Shown here piece after piece: positions 1 through 6,102 of a stretch of 6,975 bases of DNA (position 1 is the stretch's first letter; each line of letters begins with the position of its first letter). The stretch lies in contig JANXLW010000388.1 in the NCBI GenBank assembly GCA_025354965.1, positions 1 to 6,975 of the forward strand. The letters are read 5' to 3'. The notes beneath the pieces are model-generated. The model saw only the letters and a program-made list of their open reading frames with translations, was not told where the DNA came from and did not search any database. Source of the DNA: Betaproteobacteria bacterium (GTDB taxonomy: Bacteria; Pseudomonadota; Gammaproteobacteria; Burkholderiales; Burkholderiaceae_C). A program made the translations under genes and the position numbers.

Positions 1-333
1 GCCGACACCGCCCTTGCCGGAGGCCACCGCCACAATATTCTTTACCCCAGGCAACAGTTGCACACCGCGCTGTACCGAATGCGCGGTGATCTTCATGTTG
101 ACGTTGACCGACACGTTGGCAACGCCAGACACTGCCTTGGCGGCAGCGATCAAGTCCCTGCGAAAACCGGGGATCTGGCTTTGGGCGGGGTAACCCAGCT
201 CGACGTCAAAAGCCACGTCACCCTGATTGATAGTCAAATTTTTGATTGATTTGGACGACACGAAATCGCGTCCGGTATTGGGATCGACGACACTTTTAAG
301 TGCGTCCATCAGCGTCTGCTCTGTCACTGCCAT
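1..333 (-). CDS. apbC: Iron-sulfur cluster carrier protein ApbC/Mrp (N-terminal part, cut by window edge)
   Basis: Only the first 111 codons are in the window; the gene continues past position 1. The translated product begins MAVTEQTLMDALKSVVDPNT and holds a complete N-terminal MIP18/DUF59-type domain (about residues 5-85, with the VVDPNTGRDF stretch). It ends exactly in the start of a deviant Walker A motif, VASGKGGVG (residues 103-111). That order is the signature of ApbC/Mrp, a cytosolic P-loop ATPase that binds and transfers Fe-S clusters to apoproteins. The start is the ATG at 331-333, preceded at 6-nt spacing by AGGAG (340-344 on this strand). It is transcribed divergently from the phospholipase gene across a 70-bp gap. 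The family assignment is firm; a role in maturing the nearby Fe-S protein HiPIP is only a thought, since ApbC acts on many targets. Confidence 0.93.
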   Translation of the reverse strand, partial: MAVTEQTLMDALKSVVDPNTGRDFVSSKSIKNLTINQGDVAFDVELGYPAQSQIPGFRRDLIAAAKAVSGVANVSVNVNMKITAHSVQRGVQLLPGVKNIVAVASGKGGVG

Positions 334-403
334 TGATTACTCCTGAAGGGCTGTAGTCTAGCGAAGTATTCTTTAACCCCCGGGGACAGAGGATAATGAT
401 TCG

Positions 404-1627
404 ATGCAGAATTCTGCCCCCCCACTACCCACAGTTGGACTGGTCCTGAGCGGTGGCGGGGCTCGCGCTGCGTACCAGGTTGGCGTGCTGCAGGCCATCG
501 CCGACATCAGAAAGGCCGCTGGCGCACAAGACCAACCCAATCCGTTTCCGATCATCACCGGCACTTCGGCCGGTGCCCTTAACGCCTCGGCGCTGGCCTG
601 TGGCGCCGATGATTTCGACGGTGCCGTGCGGCTCATCGTCGATGTCTGGACCAACATTCATGCCGAACAGGTCTACCGTTCTGACTCCTTCAGCATGTTG
701 CGCTCGGGTGCCATCCTGATCACTTTGCTGTCGCTGGGCTGGCTGGTCGCCAAATGGCGGCGCATGAAGCCACGCTCGCTGCTCAACAATGCCCCGCTGC
801 GTGACTTGCTGGACCGCATGGTGCCGCTGCATCGCCTGCCTGAACTCATCCGCGCCGGGCATATGCAGGCGCTGGCCGTTACCGCGTCGAGCTACAGCTC
901 CGGCGAGCACATCACTTTTTTTGAGGCAGCCCCGCAGCTCACGCCATGGGTACGATCACGTCGGCGCTCGGTACGTGATTCCATCACTTACGAGCATCTG
1001 CTGGCTTCCTCGGCGATTCCCTTCGTCTTTCCGGCCATGCCGCTGCAACTCGACGGTCACACCGAATATTTTGGCGACGGCTCCATGCGCCAGTCGGCAC
1101 CTGTCGCAGCCGCTATTCACCTGGGCGCGAGTCATATTCTGGTGGTCGGCGCCGGGCGCATGACAGAGCCCAGGACCGACCCCAATGCATTTGCCGCCAA
1201 CATTTACCCGTCGCTGGCGCAAATTGCCGGACACGCGCTATCGAGTATTTTTCTGGACGCCCTGGCAGTGGATGTGGAACGGGTGCGCCGCGTCAACCAG
1301 ACTTTGTCACTGGTGCCGTCTGAGGCGCGCGCTGCCAGTGCCTTGCGCCCAGTGGAATTGCTGATGATTGCGCCTTCGCAGCGGCTGGACGCCATCGCCG
1401 CGCGCTATGTGGGCGATTTGCCGCCCGCAGTGCGTACCATGCTGGGCGGGGTTGGCGTCTCGGCCAAAGCTTCCGATCAAAAGGGCTCCGCGCTGGCCAG
1501 TTACTTGCTGTTCGAATCCAGCTACACCCGTGAGTTGATGGCGCTGGGCTATGCCGATGCACAGCGCCAGCGTGCCGAGGTCTGCGCCTTTTTTGGCTGG
1601 ACCGATCACCAACCGCCCATGCGTTGA
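404..1627 (+). CDS. Patatin-like phospholipase (RssA-like serine hydrolase)
   Basis: The 407-residue protein has the full patatin set: the glycine-rich oxyanion loop SGGGARAAYQVG (residues 16-27), the nucleophile elbow GTSAG with Ser55, and the catalytic Asp225 in FGDGS. This Ser-Asp dyad family cleaves acyl esters of phospholipids or other lipids. There is no signal peptide. A hydrophobic stretch at about 101-117 (SGAILITLLSLGWLVAKWRR) followed by basic residues could anchor it to the inner face of the membrane. The start ATG at 404 follows AGAGGA at 388-393. A 12-bp perfect palindrome sits on the start codon (406-417). The C-terminal third (after residue 260) has no motif I can name. The substrate cannot be told from sequence. 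It ends just upstream of a hairpin, so it is probably transcribed separately from the cytochrome gene that follows. Confidence 0.9.
   Translation: MQNSAPPLPTVGLVLSGGGARAAYQVGVLQAIADIRKAAGAQDQPNPFPIITGTSAGALNASALACGADDFDGAVRLIVDVWTNIHAEQVYRSDSFSMLRSGAILITLLSLGWLVAKWRRMKPRSLLNNAPLRDLLDRMVPLHRLPELIRAGHMQALAVTASSYSSGEHITFFEAAPQLTPWVRSRRRSVRDSITYEHLLASSAIPFVFPAMPLQLDGHTEYFGDGSMRQSAPVAAAIHLGASHILVVGAGRMTEPRTDPNAFAANIYPSLAQIAGHALSSIFLDALAVDVERVRRVNQTLSLVPSEARAASALRPVELLMIAPSQRLDAIAARYVGDLPPAVRTMLGGVGVSAKASDQKGSALASYLLFESSYTRELMALGYADAQRQRAEVCAFFGWTDHQPPMR
406..417. repeat. 12-bp perfect palindrome over the phospholipase start codon
   Basis: GCAGAATTCTGC is a perfect inverted repeat that begins at the last base of the start codon at 404-406. 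It could be a protein-binding site or chance; nothing else in the window repeats it. Confidence 0.35.
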
Positions 1628-1629
1628 CC

Positions 1630-1659
1630 GGTCTGCCCCACAACGAATGGGGACAGACC
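1630..1659. repeat. Hairpin with REP-like GGGGACAGACC arm between phospholipase and cytochrome genes
   Basis: GGTCTGCCCCA (1630-1640) pairs with TGGGGACAGACC (1648-1659) around the 7-nt loop CAACGAA. The stem is 11 bp with one bulged A. It lies 2 nt after the phospholipase stop codon, which fits a transcription barrier or mRNA 3' end, but no T-run follows, so it is not a classical intrinsic terminator. The 9-mer GGGGACAGA also occurs at 382-390, just upstream of the phospholipase gene. Arms of this kind are familiar from REP elements mobilised by RAYT transposases in beta- and gammaproteobacteria; calling it a REP here is inference. Confidence 0.55.
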
Positions 1660-1760
1660 CGCACCTTTAAAGCGGTGTTGTCCCACTTCGTCCTACTCTT
1701 TCATGCTCCTAAACTGGTTTCGTACCAAGCGCAATCAGTGTTTGGTCAAGCATCCACGCG

Positions 1761-1766
1761 AAGGAG
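1761..1766 (+). promoter_or_regulatory. Ribosome binding site of the cytochrome-porin gene
   Basis: AAGGAG lies 7 nt before the ATG at 1774. The same frame is open back to 1624, but only this ATG has a good Shine-Dalgarno sequence and is followed at once by a signal peptide, so it fixes the start. Confidence 0.8.
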
Positions 1767-1773
1767 AGTTGCC

Positions 1774-3153
1774 ATGGGGAGAATATCGAGACGGCTGTCG
1801 CTACTGGGTTTCGGCTTGGTCGGAACTTTTTCAGCGCTCACCGATGCGCATGCGGTGCCCAGCTTTGCACGCCAGACCGGGCTGGAGTGCGTGGCCTGCC
1901 ACCTGAGCTGGCTGGAATTGACCACCGTCGGTCGCCAGTTCAAGCTGGGTGGTTACACCTTGATAAAGCCGGTGACCAGCGGCGAGCGCCCGCTGGTGTC
2001 GTTCGCCAGGGACGGCAACCCGCCCCTGCTACCACTGGCCGGCTTCGTGCAGGCATCGCTGTCACATACCGCCAACACCAACACCGCAGGCACTGACGCC
2101 AGCAGTTTCCCGATGCAGGATGAGTTGGCGCTGCAGCAGTTCAGCCTGTTCCTGGCCGGGCGAATCTCCGAGCACGCGGGCGGCTTCGTCCAGTGGACCT
2201 ACGACGGTCTGGGTCATACCAGTTCCATCGACAACGTCGATCTGCGCCTTAGCAATCGATACAAAAGCGACAACCTGGACGTGAGCTACGGGCTCAGCCT
2301 GAACAACAACCCGACCATGTCCGACATCTACAACACAACGCCGACCTGGGGCTTCCCGTTCGCCAGTTCCGCCGTCGCCCCAACACCGGAGGCTGCCACG
2401 CTGCTGCAGGAAGGATTGGCGCAACAAGTGGTGGGGCTGACGGCCTATTCGATGTGGAATCGCACCCTGTATGCCGAGCTGGGTGGTTATCGCACCGCCA
2501 GTAACGCGTTTTCGGTTTTTCGCGCTGGTGTTGATCGCAACGAGGCGGCCGTGCTCGACGGAGTGGCGCCCTACTGGCGTTTTGCACTGCAGCACGAGTG
2601 GGATGGTGGCACGCAATCGGCGATGGTGGGTACCTTTGGCCTCATCGCGAACAGATTTCCAGACCCCAGCGCGGCCACCGGTCCGACCGACCGGTACCGC
2701 GACGTCGGCGTCGACGCCCAGTACCAATTTGTCACCGACGCACATCGCTTCAGTGGACAGATCGCCTACATCCGCGAGCAGCAGGATCTGAACGCCACGT
2801 TTGCGGCTGAACGTTCGTCGAACCCCAGCATCCAGCTCAACAACCTGAGTGCAAAGCTGACCTACTACTACCAGACCAAATACGGCATCAGCCTGGGTTA
2901 CCAGCGCACCGACGGTAGCGCCGACGCCGGCATCTACAACACTGGCGAGGCGGTCAACGGCAGCGCCAACGGCAGTCCCGACAGTGCGGCTGTCATCCTG
3001 GAGCTGAACTGGCTACCCTGGCGCGACCGCCGCTTTACCTTGCAGTACACGGCCTATCAGAAGTTCAATGGTGCCAGCACCAACTACGACGGCTTCGGCC
3101 GCAACGCCAGCGACAACAACACCCTGTTTCTGCTGGCCTGGTTTCCGTTCTGA
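1774..3153 (+). CDS. cyc2: Cyc2-like outer-membrane fused cytochrome c-porin
   Basis: From the ATG at 1774 the product has 459 residues. A basic N-terminus and hydrophobic core end in DAHA, giving a Sec signal peptide with cleavage likely after residue 27. The mature protein starts VPSFARQTGLECVACH: one haem c site CVACH (Cys39, Cys42, His43), followed by LTTVGRQFKLGGYTL. The PSFARQTG-x2-C-x2-CH ... GRxFKxxGY pattern and the order small cytochrome domain then barrel are those of Cyc2, the outer-membrane iron oxidase of Acidithiobacillus, Gallionella and Mariprofundus. The remaining ~400 residues alternate polar and aromatic residues like beta-strands and end in AWFPF, the C-terminal aromatic typical of outer-membrane barrels. 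Length agrees with the family. The HiPIP gene follows on the same strand, suggesting an electron path from the cell surface into the periplasm. Fe(II) as donor is inferred; many betaproteobacterial homologues have untested substrates. Confidence 0.78.
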   Translation: MGRISRRLSLLGFGLVGTFSALTDAHAVPSFARQTGLECVACHLSWLELTTVGRQFKLGGYTLIKPVTSGERPLVSFARDGNPPLLPLAGFVQASLSHTANTNTAGTDASSFPMQDELALQQFSLFLAGRISEHAGGFVQWTYDGLGHTSSIDNVDLRLSNRYKSDNLDVSYGLSLNNNPTMSDIYNTTPTWGFPFASSAVAPTPEAATLLQEGLAQQVVGLTAYSMWNRTLYAELGGYRTASNAFSVFRAGVDRNEAAVLDGVAPYWRFALQHEWDGGTQSAMVGTFGLIANRFPDPSAATGPTDRYRDVGVDAQYQFVTDAHRFSGQIAYIREQQDLNATFAAERSSNPSIQLNNLSAKLTYYYQTKYGISLGYQRTDGSADAGIYNTGEAVNGSANGSPDSAAVILELNWLPWRDRRFTLQYTAYQKFNGASTNYDGFGRNASDNNTLFLLAWFPF

Positions 3154-3191
3154 GTAGCTGGATGCGGCCGGCAGCCGCTGCACGTCATGAC

Positions 3192-3197
3192 AAGGAG
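3192..3197 (+). promoter_or_regulatory. Ribosome binding site of the HiPIP gene
   Basis: AAGGAG is 6 nt before the ATG at 3204. It selects this ATG over an in-frame ATG at 3162 and gives a leader that starts directly with a short polar stretch and the arginine motif. Confidence 0.8.
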
Positions 3198-3203
3198 ATC
3201 ATC

Positions 3204-3488
3204 ATGGAAAAGTCACAAGCACCCATAACCCGTCGCCGGGGTCTGCTCAGAGGCACTCATCTGTTGCTGGGCGCCGTCGTCACGGCGATAGCCGGCGCAC
3301 CGCGCACGGTGAAAGCGGCCAAGGCAGACAAGAAAGACTTTTTCTACCAGGACAAGCCCAATGCGGGCAGACACTGTTCTAGCTGCAATCTGTATTCGGT
3401 CAGCCCCAGCGGGAAAAGTGTCTGTGCGATTATCGATGGCGAAATCTCGGCCGAAGGCTGGTGCATGGCCTATTCGCCGCGCACCTGA
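3204..3488 (+). CDS. hip: High-potential iron-sulfur protein (HiPIP), Tat-exported
   Basis: The 94-residue precursor carries a Tat-type signal: ITRRRGLLRG (residues 8-17), a hydrophobic stretch (about 18-32) and a likely cleavage site after AAKA (residue 41). The mature part, about 53 residues, has four cysteines at 58, 61, 74 and 87 (C-x2-C-x12-C-x12-C), the lead-in FFYQDKPNAGRHC and the ending ISAEGWCMAYSP. This is the HiPIP pattern: one [4Fe-4S] cluster cycling between 2+ and 3+, a soluble one-electron carrier of the periplasm. Tat export fits a cofactor loaded in the cytoplasm. It is a short HiPIP, near the Iro type. It lies 50 nt downstream of the cyc2-like gene with no terminator visible between, so the two are probably one operon and likely redox partners. 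Confidence 0.92.
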   Translation: MEKSQAPITRRRGLLRGTHLLLGAVVTAIAGAPRTVKAAKADKKDFFYQDKPNAGRHCSSCNLYSVSPSGKSVCAIIDGEISAEGWCMAYSPRT

Positions 3489-3510
3489 TGTGCCCCAGAG
3501 CCGGTGCACT

Positions 3511-3897
3511 CTAGCGGGTTGGCGCCAGCACCAATGCGATTTCGGTGCTGTCATCGCCATTGATGATCTTTAGTTTTCCTTCAGTGGTTGCGCGCGGGAT
3601 AAAAAATATCACTTCGCCTTCTCTGGCTGATTGAGCGCGCACCAACTCGTTAAGACCGCTCTCAGGCGCCATCGGTACATCGTGCAGCATCAGGCGAAAA
3701 GAACGGTCCCAGAAATTGGTATCAAACCGGTCGTGATTGAGCATGCGCAAGCTGATCACAAGTGCATCCCTCTCAGTGGTTCGGGCAGACCTTTGCACCT
3801 TCAGCAAAGTGTAAATGGAGGCACCGAGTTTGTAGTCGCGCAACGCCGGGAGTTGCACCGAATAGTTGCCCGCCGTCGCCAAGGTCGCGGAAGACAA
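3511..3897 (-). pseudogene. 3' remnant of a conserved hypothetical gene (beta-rich C-terminal domain)
   Basis: An open frame of 128 codons runs to a TAG at 3511-3513. Its product reads like the end of a larger protein: TAGNYSVQLPALRDYKLGAS, then ALVISLRMLNHDRFDTNFWD, then SGLNELVRAQS and a final STEIALVLAP. The pattern of short beta-strands with polar turns suggests a DUF4352-like beta-sandwich, which I cannot confirm. No proper start exists: the frame opens at a TGA (3901-3903), the first possible initiator is a TTG at 3895-3897, and no ribosome binding site is seen. Directly upstream the DNA becomes IS110 transposase sequence, so the 5' part was probably lost in that insertion or a later deletion. 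It converges on the HiPIP gene with a 22-bp gap. Weak translation of the fragment cannot be excluded. Confidence 0.6.
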
Positions 3898-4055
3898 GGG
3901 TCACGACTTTAGCTGTGGTCGCCAGTTCTGTGCCTGGCTGGGCTTGGTGCCCGGTCAGTACAGCTCCGGTGGCAAGCAGCGCCTGGGACGCATCACCAAG
4001 GCCGGTGACCCGTATTTGCGAACCTTGCTCGTCATGGGTGGCAAGGCTGCCGGCT
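3887..4055 (+). pseudogene. IS110-family transposase, C-terminal fragment
   Basis: In the frame of position 3866 the translation reads DKGHDFSCGRQFCAWLGLVP then GQYSSGGKQRLGRITKAGDP then YLRTLLVMGGKAA. This is the conserved C-terminal (transposase_20) region of IS110/IS1111 DEDD transposases, including the WLGLVPxQ-SSGGK block and GDxYLRxLLV. The N-terminal catalytic DEDD domain is absent, and after GGKAA the homology stops and IS91 sequence begins. Both edges are approximate to within about 15 bp. It cannot encode an active enzyme. It marks an old insertion that broke the gene on the other strand. Confidence 0.8.
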
Positions 4056-4525
4056 GCCGCGCTCAACACCGAGCAGCGTCTGTGGCGCACCAAGGTCCAA
4101 GGGGGCAAAGCACCAAACAGCCAGAAGTCTGCCAGGGGCGGATTTCTGTTCAGCCACAAGGCGCTGGCCAAGGTGTTTGCCGCCAAATTCAAGGACGCAT
4201 TGGTTCAAGCCGGGCTCACACTGCCGGCCAATTTGCCAGACCTGTGGGTGGTCGACTGCAAGTCGGTGGGCGATGGGCAGGCGCGCTTCGCTATCTGGGG
4301 CGCTATCTGTACCGCGGTGTCATTGCGGAGCAGGAGCCACTCCTCTTGCCGCCCCGCCACGGTGCGCTACCCGAGCCGCCACCCACACGATCGCTGTGGC
4401 TCTGTGCCTGCGGGCAGCCCATGGTGATTGTGCGCCGACGTATGCCAGCACCGTCAAGCCCGTGCAGTGCGCCCCAGACGCTGCGCCCTGACAAACCCAG
4501 CCCGATGGAGGTCATCACGCACTGA
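4056..4525 (+). pseudogene. IS91-family transposase, frameshifted and internally deleted C-terminal part
   Basis: The first half, in the frame of position 3762, reads LNTEQRLWRTK, then GGFLFSHKALAKVFAAKFKD, then GLTLPANLPDLWVVDCKSVG. This matches the region after the HUH/tyrosine catalytic core of IS91/IS801 transposases. Around 4272-4282 the match changes to the frame of 3866, giving ALRYLGRYLYRGVIAEQ, so one frameshift is present. Next it jumps to the C-terminal ALPEPPPTRSLWLCACGQPM and ends at a TGA at 4523-4525, so roughly 90 residues of a normal IS91 protein appear to be missing. A 13-residue stretch (GGKAPNSQKSARG) between RTK and FLF looks like an extra insertion. The N-terminal zinc-binding and catalytic part is absent. 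It is a dead element. IS91/ISCR elements move by rolling circle and are often found beside integrons, as here. Confidence 0.8.
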
Positions 4526-4751
4526 GACGATTCAAACAACGCTTGCCACGCCACGGTCTGCGCCTGTCACAGGCCTGCCGCTACATAGGCTCGCTCAAAA
4601 TCGGGTGGCGTCACCATCGTCAACGCATCGCGCGTCGTTGAACACCCGCTGCCATCACCCAAGCGGCCATTGCGAGCCGCACGCCGCAGCCGAATTCTCG
4701 GATCAATCTACAGCGGCTTTCCCTCTCCGAGCACCCACCTTCACCGGGCCT
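4526..4751. other. Gene-free junction between IS91 remnant and cassette array
   Basis: I see no gene here on either strand. The left part may be residual IS91 end sequence, since the reading frame after the transposase stop stays rich in Arg and Gln codons. A weak inverted repeat CTCGGA/TCCGAG lies near 4696-4735. The true end of the IS91 element and the end of the integron array must both fall in this stretch, but no terminal motif is clear. Confidence 0.5.
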
Positions 4752-4806
4752 GTCCAACAAACGGATCAGATCGCGGCTTCGCGCGATCTATCCTTATTCG
4801 TTAGGT
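4752..4806 (-). other. attC: attC site of the exported-protein cassette
   Basis: On the minus strand the site runs from R'' ACCTAAC (4800-4806) to R' GTTGGAC (4752-4758), both matching RYYYAAC and GTTRRRY. Inside, AGATCGCG and CGCGATCT form a perfect 8-bp stem around CGAAGC. AAGGAT pairs with ATCCGTT except for one unpaired C, the kind of extrahelical base that the integrase uses to pick the strand. The length of 55 bp is at the short end for attC. Confidence 0.85.
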
Positions 4807-4853
4807 TTCGCCTGCATGACGTTCGCGCCTTGGGCGTCGGCCCGATATGCCCA

Positions 4854-5282
4854 CTACGGCTTGCCAGCGGGAAGCTGGGCGGGCTTGAACTGCACAGCAA
4901 CCGCATAGGCTGTTCCGTCTACGCCCGTCATATGCGCCGTGCTGCTGCCCGAAACAGGAACATTGACCTTCTCCGTACCTACGAATACAGGAGGCTCTGT
5001 CCTTGTGTCGTACAGCGTGACCGTGACGCCGGCGGCAGACGCCTCGCTCGCAGCAGTGAGCTCCACTCTGAAGGGACTTACCTGCATGGCGAACTTCTCG
5101 TTGAACGCGACGAGAACGGAGCTTTCCACGCTGGCGCGCTTGGTTGTGCCCGCTTCAGGCGGAGCTTCGCTGGAGACCTTGAGCGTGAGCAGTGCTCCGA
5201 CGTTGTCTTGACCCGCCGTAGCGAGGACACAAACAAGGACTGCAGAGAGGGCAAGCGACTTGCCGATAAGCCTCGTGTTCAT
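4854..5282 (-). CDS. Small exported protein of unknown function (integron cassette)
   Basis: I do not recognise the family. The product has 142 residues from the ATG at 5280-5282, chosen because GGAG stands 8 nt upstream and the N-terminus MNTRLIGKSLALSAVLVCVL is a typical Sec signal peptide, probably cleaved near residue 22-25. The mature part is rich in Val, Thr, Ala and Ser with alternating hydrophobic residues (for example FAMQVSPFRVELTAA and GVTVTLYD), which suggests an all-beta periplasmic domain. It has a single cysteine, within the signal region; it is not followed as a lipobox would require. The gene starts 16 nt after the R' box of the preceding attC and stops 47 nt before its own attC, so it is the only gene of its cassette. 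A hairpin GGGC-CGAC-GCCC lies in the 3' gap. No promoter is obvious; it may depend on an upstream one. Confidence 0.8.
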   Translation of the reverse strand: MNTRLIGKSLALSAVLVCVLATAGQDNVGALLTLKVSSEAPPEAGTTKRASVESSVLVAFNEKFAMQVSPFRVELTAASEASAAGVTVTLYDTRTEPPVFVGTEKVNVPVSGSSTAHMTGVDGTAYAVAVQFKPAQLPAGKP

Positions 5283-5298
5283 TGATTTCTCCAAGATG

Positions 5299-5381
5299 AT
5301 CTAACGGTGTTCAGCGGGACCCAACGTAAAGTTGAGGGGCGCGCCGCTTTTGGCGCGTCCCTCTCGAACGCAGGGTTAGCC
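5299..5381 (-). other. attC: attC site of the membrane-protein cassette
   Basis: Read on the minus strand, R'' is GGCTAAC (5375-5381) and R' is GTTAGAT (5299-5305), the latter a perfect GTTRRRY core. The L'' arm TGCGTTCGAG and the L' arm CTGAACACC pair in part with an offset base. An inner 12-bp stem, GAGGGACGCGCC with GGCGCGCCCCTC (one G-T pair), closes a 6-nt loop. The start CCTGCGTTCGAG closely resembles attC sites of resistance integrons. Length is 83 bp. Confidence 0.9.
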
Positions 5382-5397
5382 GTCTTCATGTCAATGT

Positions 5398-5823
5398 TTA
5401 CGACACGGCGTTTCGCCGCAGCCCCCAAAGGACGAGGATAGAACAGGCAACTATTATTGGGCCGACACTCATGAAGCCGAACGTCACAATGCCCTCCTGC
5501 CACTGCTGGGCGCTATGACCGTCTGATGTAATCGGCGACATAGCTGCCGTGCCGAAGATAGCCGCAAGTGTGGTGACCGCCCAATTTGCGTACGTACCGT
5601 ACAGTGCGCTCCAGTACGCCGCAGTCTTCAGTCGCGAAGACAGCCTCACCTCCGCCCAAGCGGCACCCAACGCAACGAGGAAGGTTCCGTTCATCACGCC
5701 TTCTAGGTGTGCAGCAAGCCCCATGCGCGGGTTATTGAATTTCTGCTCAACGAGACCCGTGAGTAAACCCAGCAAGAATAAAAACATTCCGTTCCAGAGC
5801 AACCGGCGTTTGGTGTCTTCCAT
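5398..5823 (-). CDS. Four-helix membrane protein resembling hydroxylaminobenzene mutase (integron cassette)
   Basis: The 141-residue protein is mostly hydrophobic, with four likely membrane helices at about 11-27, 41-57, 67-91 and 112-136. Helix 2 is preceded by NPRMGLAAHLEGVMNG (residues 31-46), which I recall as the hallmark of HabA/HabB hydroxylaminobenzene mutases; the length (HabA is about 135 residues), the YANW in helix 3 (78-81) and a WQE before helix 4 also fit. That enzyme rearranges hydroxylaminobenzene to 2-aminophenol in nitrobenzene degradation by Pseudomonas. Many family members are known only from sequence, so the substrate here is uncertain. The ATG at 5823 has AGGAG at 5830-5834 (6-nt gap). 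It is alone in its cassette: the preceding R' box lies 41 nt upstream and its attC starts 16 nt downstream. Confidence 0.72.
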   Translation of the reverse strand: MEDTKRRLLWNGMFLFLLGLLTGLVEQKFNNPRMGLAAHLEGVMNGTFLVALGAAWAEVRLSSRLKTAAYWSALYGTYANWAVTTLAAIFGTAAMSPITSDGHSAQQWQEGIVTFGFMSVGPIIVACSILVLWGLRRNAVS

Positions 5824-5864
5824 ACCTGTCTCCTCTCTTAAATTTACGTTGGAATCATATTGGG

Positions 5865-5949
5865 CGGCTAACGATTAGCGTTTATCTGCCGCGCAGTAAT
5901 GTTTGTAGAAACCAAGAGCACCTCCTGCGGCAGATAAACCATGTTGGAC
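5865..5949 (-). other. attC: attC site with a 13-bp perfect inner stem
   Basis: On the minus strand R'' is GTCCAAC (5943-5949) and R' is GTTAGCC (5865-5871). Between them GTTTATCTGCCGC and GCGGCAGATAAAC form a perfect 13-bp inverted repeat (5880-5892 and 5927-5939) around a 34-nt loop. The flanks between boxes and stem are unequal (3 and 8 nt), as often seen in attC. Length is 85 bp. Confidence 0.82.
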
Positions 5950-6102
5950 TGAACCGCCACAAGAGGCAGTTGCGATAGGGGATTGAAAGCTTCGGCCCCA
6001 ATTACTGGATTGAATTATGACCGTGCTTGCTTGCTTTGCACAGTCCCGATACGGGGTCTTGCGCTCCTTGCCTCGCAAATACAATGCCGCCCAAGCGTTC
6101 AC
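5875..6102 (-). CDS. Doubtful small ORF of a short cassette, reading through its own attC
   Basis: The cassette between the degenerate attC at 6109-6210 and the site at 5865-5949 holds one minus-strand frame. Starting at a GTG (6100-6102) it would give 75 residues: MNAWAALYLRGKERKTPYRD at the start and GALGFYKHYCAADKR at the end. The last 25 or so codons lie within the attC itself and the TAA is between its stem and R' box. No good ribosome binding site is seen, the amino-acid make-up shows no domain, and no signal peptide or helix is evident. The frame stays open upstream as far as a TTG at 6132. It may be a real cassette protein with a recombination-site-encoded tail, or the cassette may carry no gene, or a regulatory RNA. 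Confidence 0.3.
   Translation of the reverse strand: MNAWAALYLRGKERKTPYRDCAKQASTVIIQSSNWGRSFQSPIATASCGGSVQHGLSAAGGALGFYKHYCAADKR

Noticed and set aside
425..910. 161-codon minus-strand frame inside the phospholipase gene
   Set aside because: The opposite strand carries the catalytic patatin motifs, so this is a shadow frame.
1624..1773. In-frame extension of the cytochrome-porin gene back to an overlap with the phospholipase
   Set aside because: The ATG at 1774 has a strong AAGGAG and begins a signal peptide. The extension would bury the signal and has no ribosome binding site.
2062..2745. 227-codon minus-strand frame inside the cytochrome-porin gene
   Set aside because: It is antisense to a gene with a clear signal peptide, haem motif and barrel. 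Its product is Gly/Val/Arg-rich without any motif, as expected of a GC-rich shadow frame.
4428..5285. 285-codon plus-strand frame over the IS91 tail and the exported-protein cassette
   Set aside because: It crosses a transposase remnant, an attC site and the opposite-strand gene, with low-complexity Arg-rich sequence and no ribosome binding site.
5880..5939. 13-bp inverted repeat considered as a transcription terminator
   Set aside because: It sits between RYYYAAC and GTTRRRY boxes at the cassette end with a 34-nt loop and no T-run, so an attC site explains it better.
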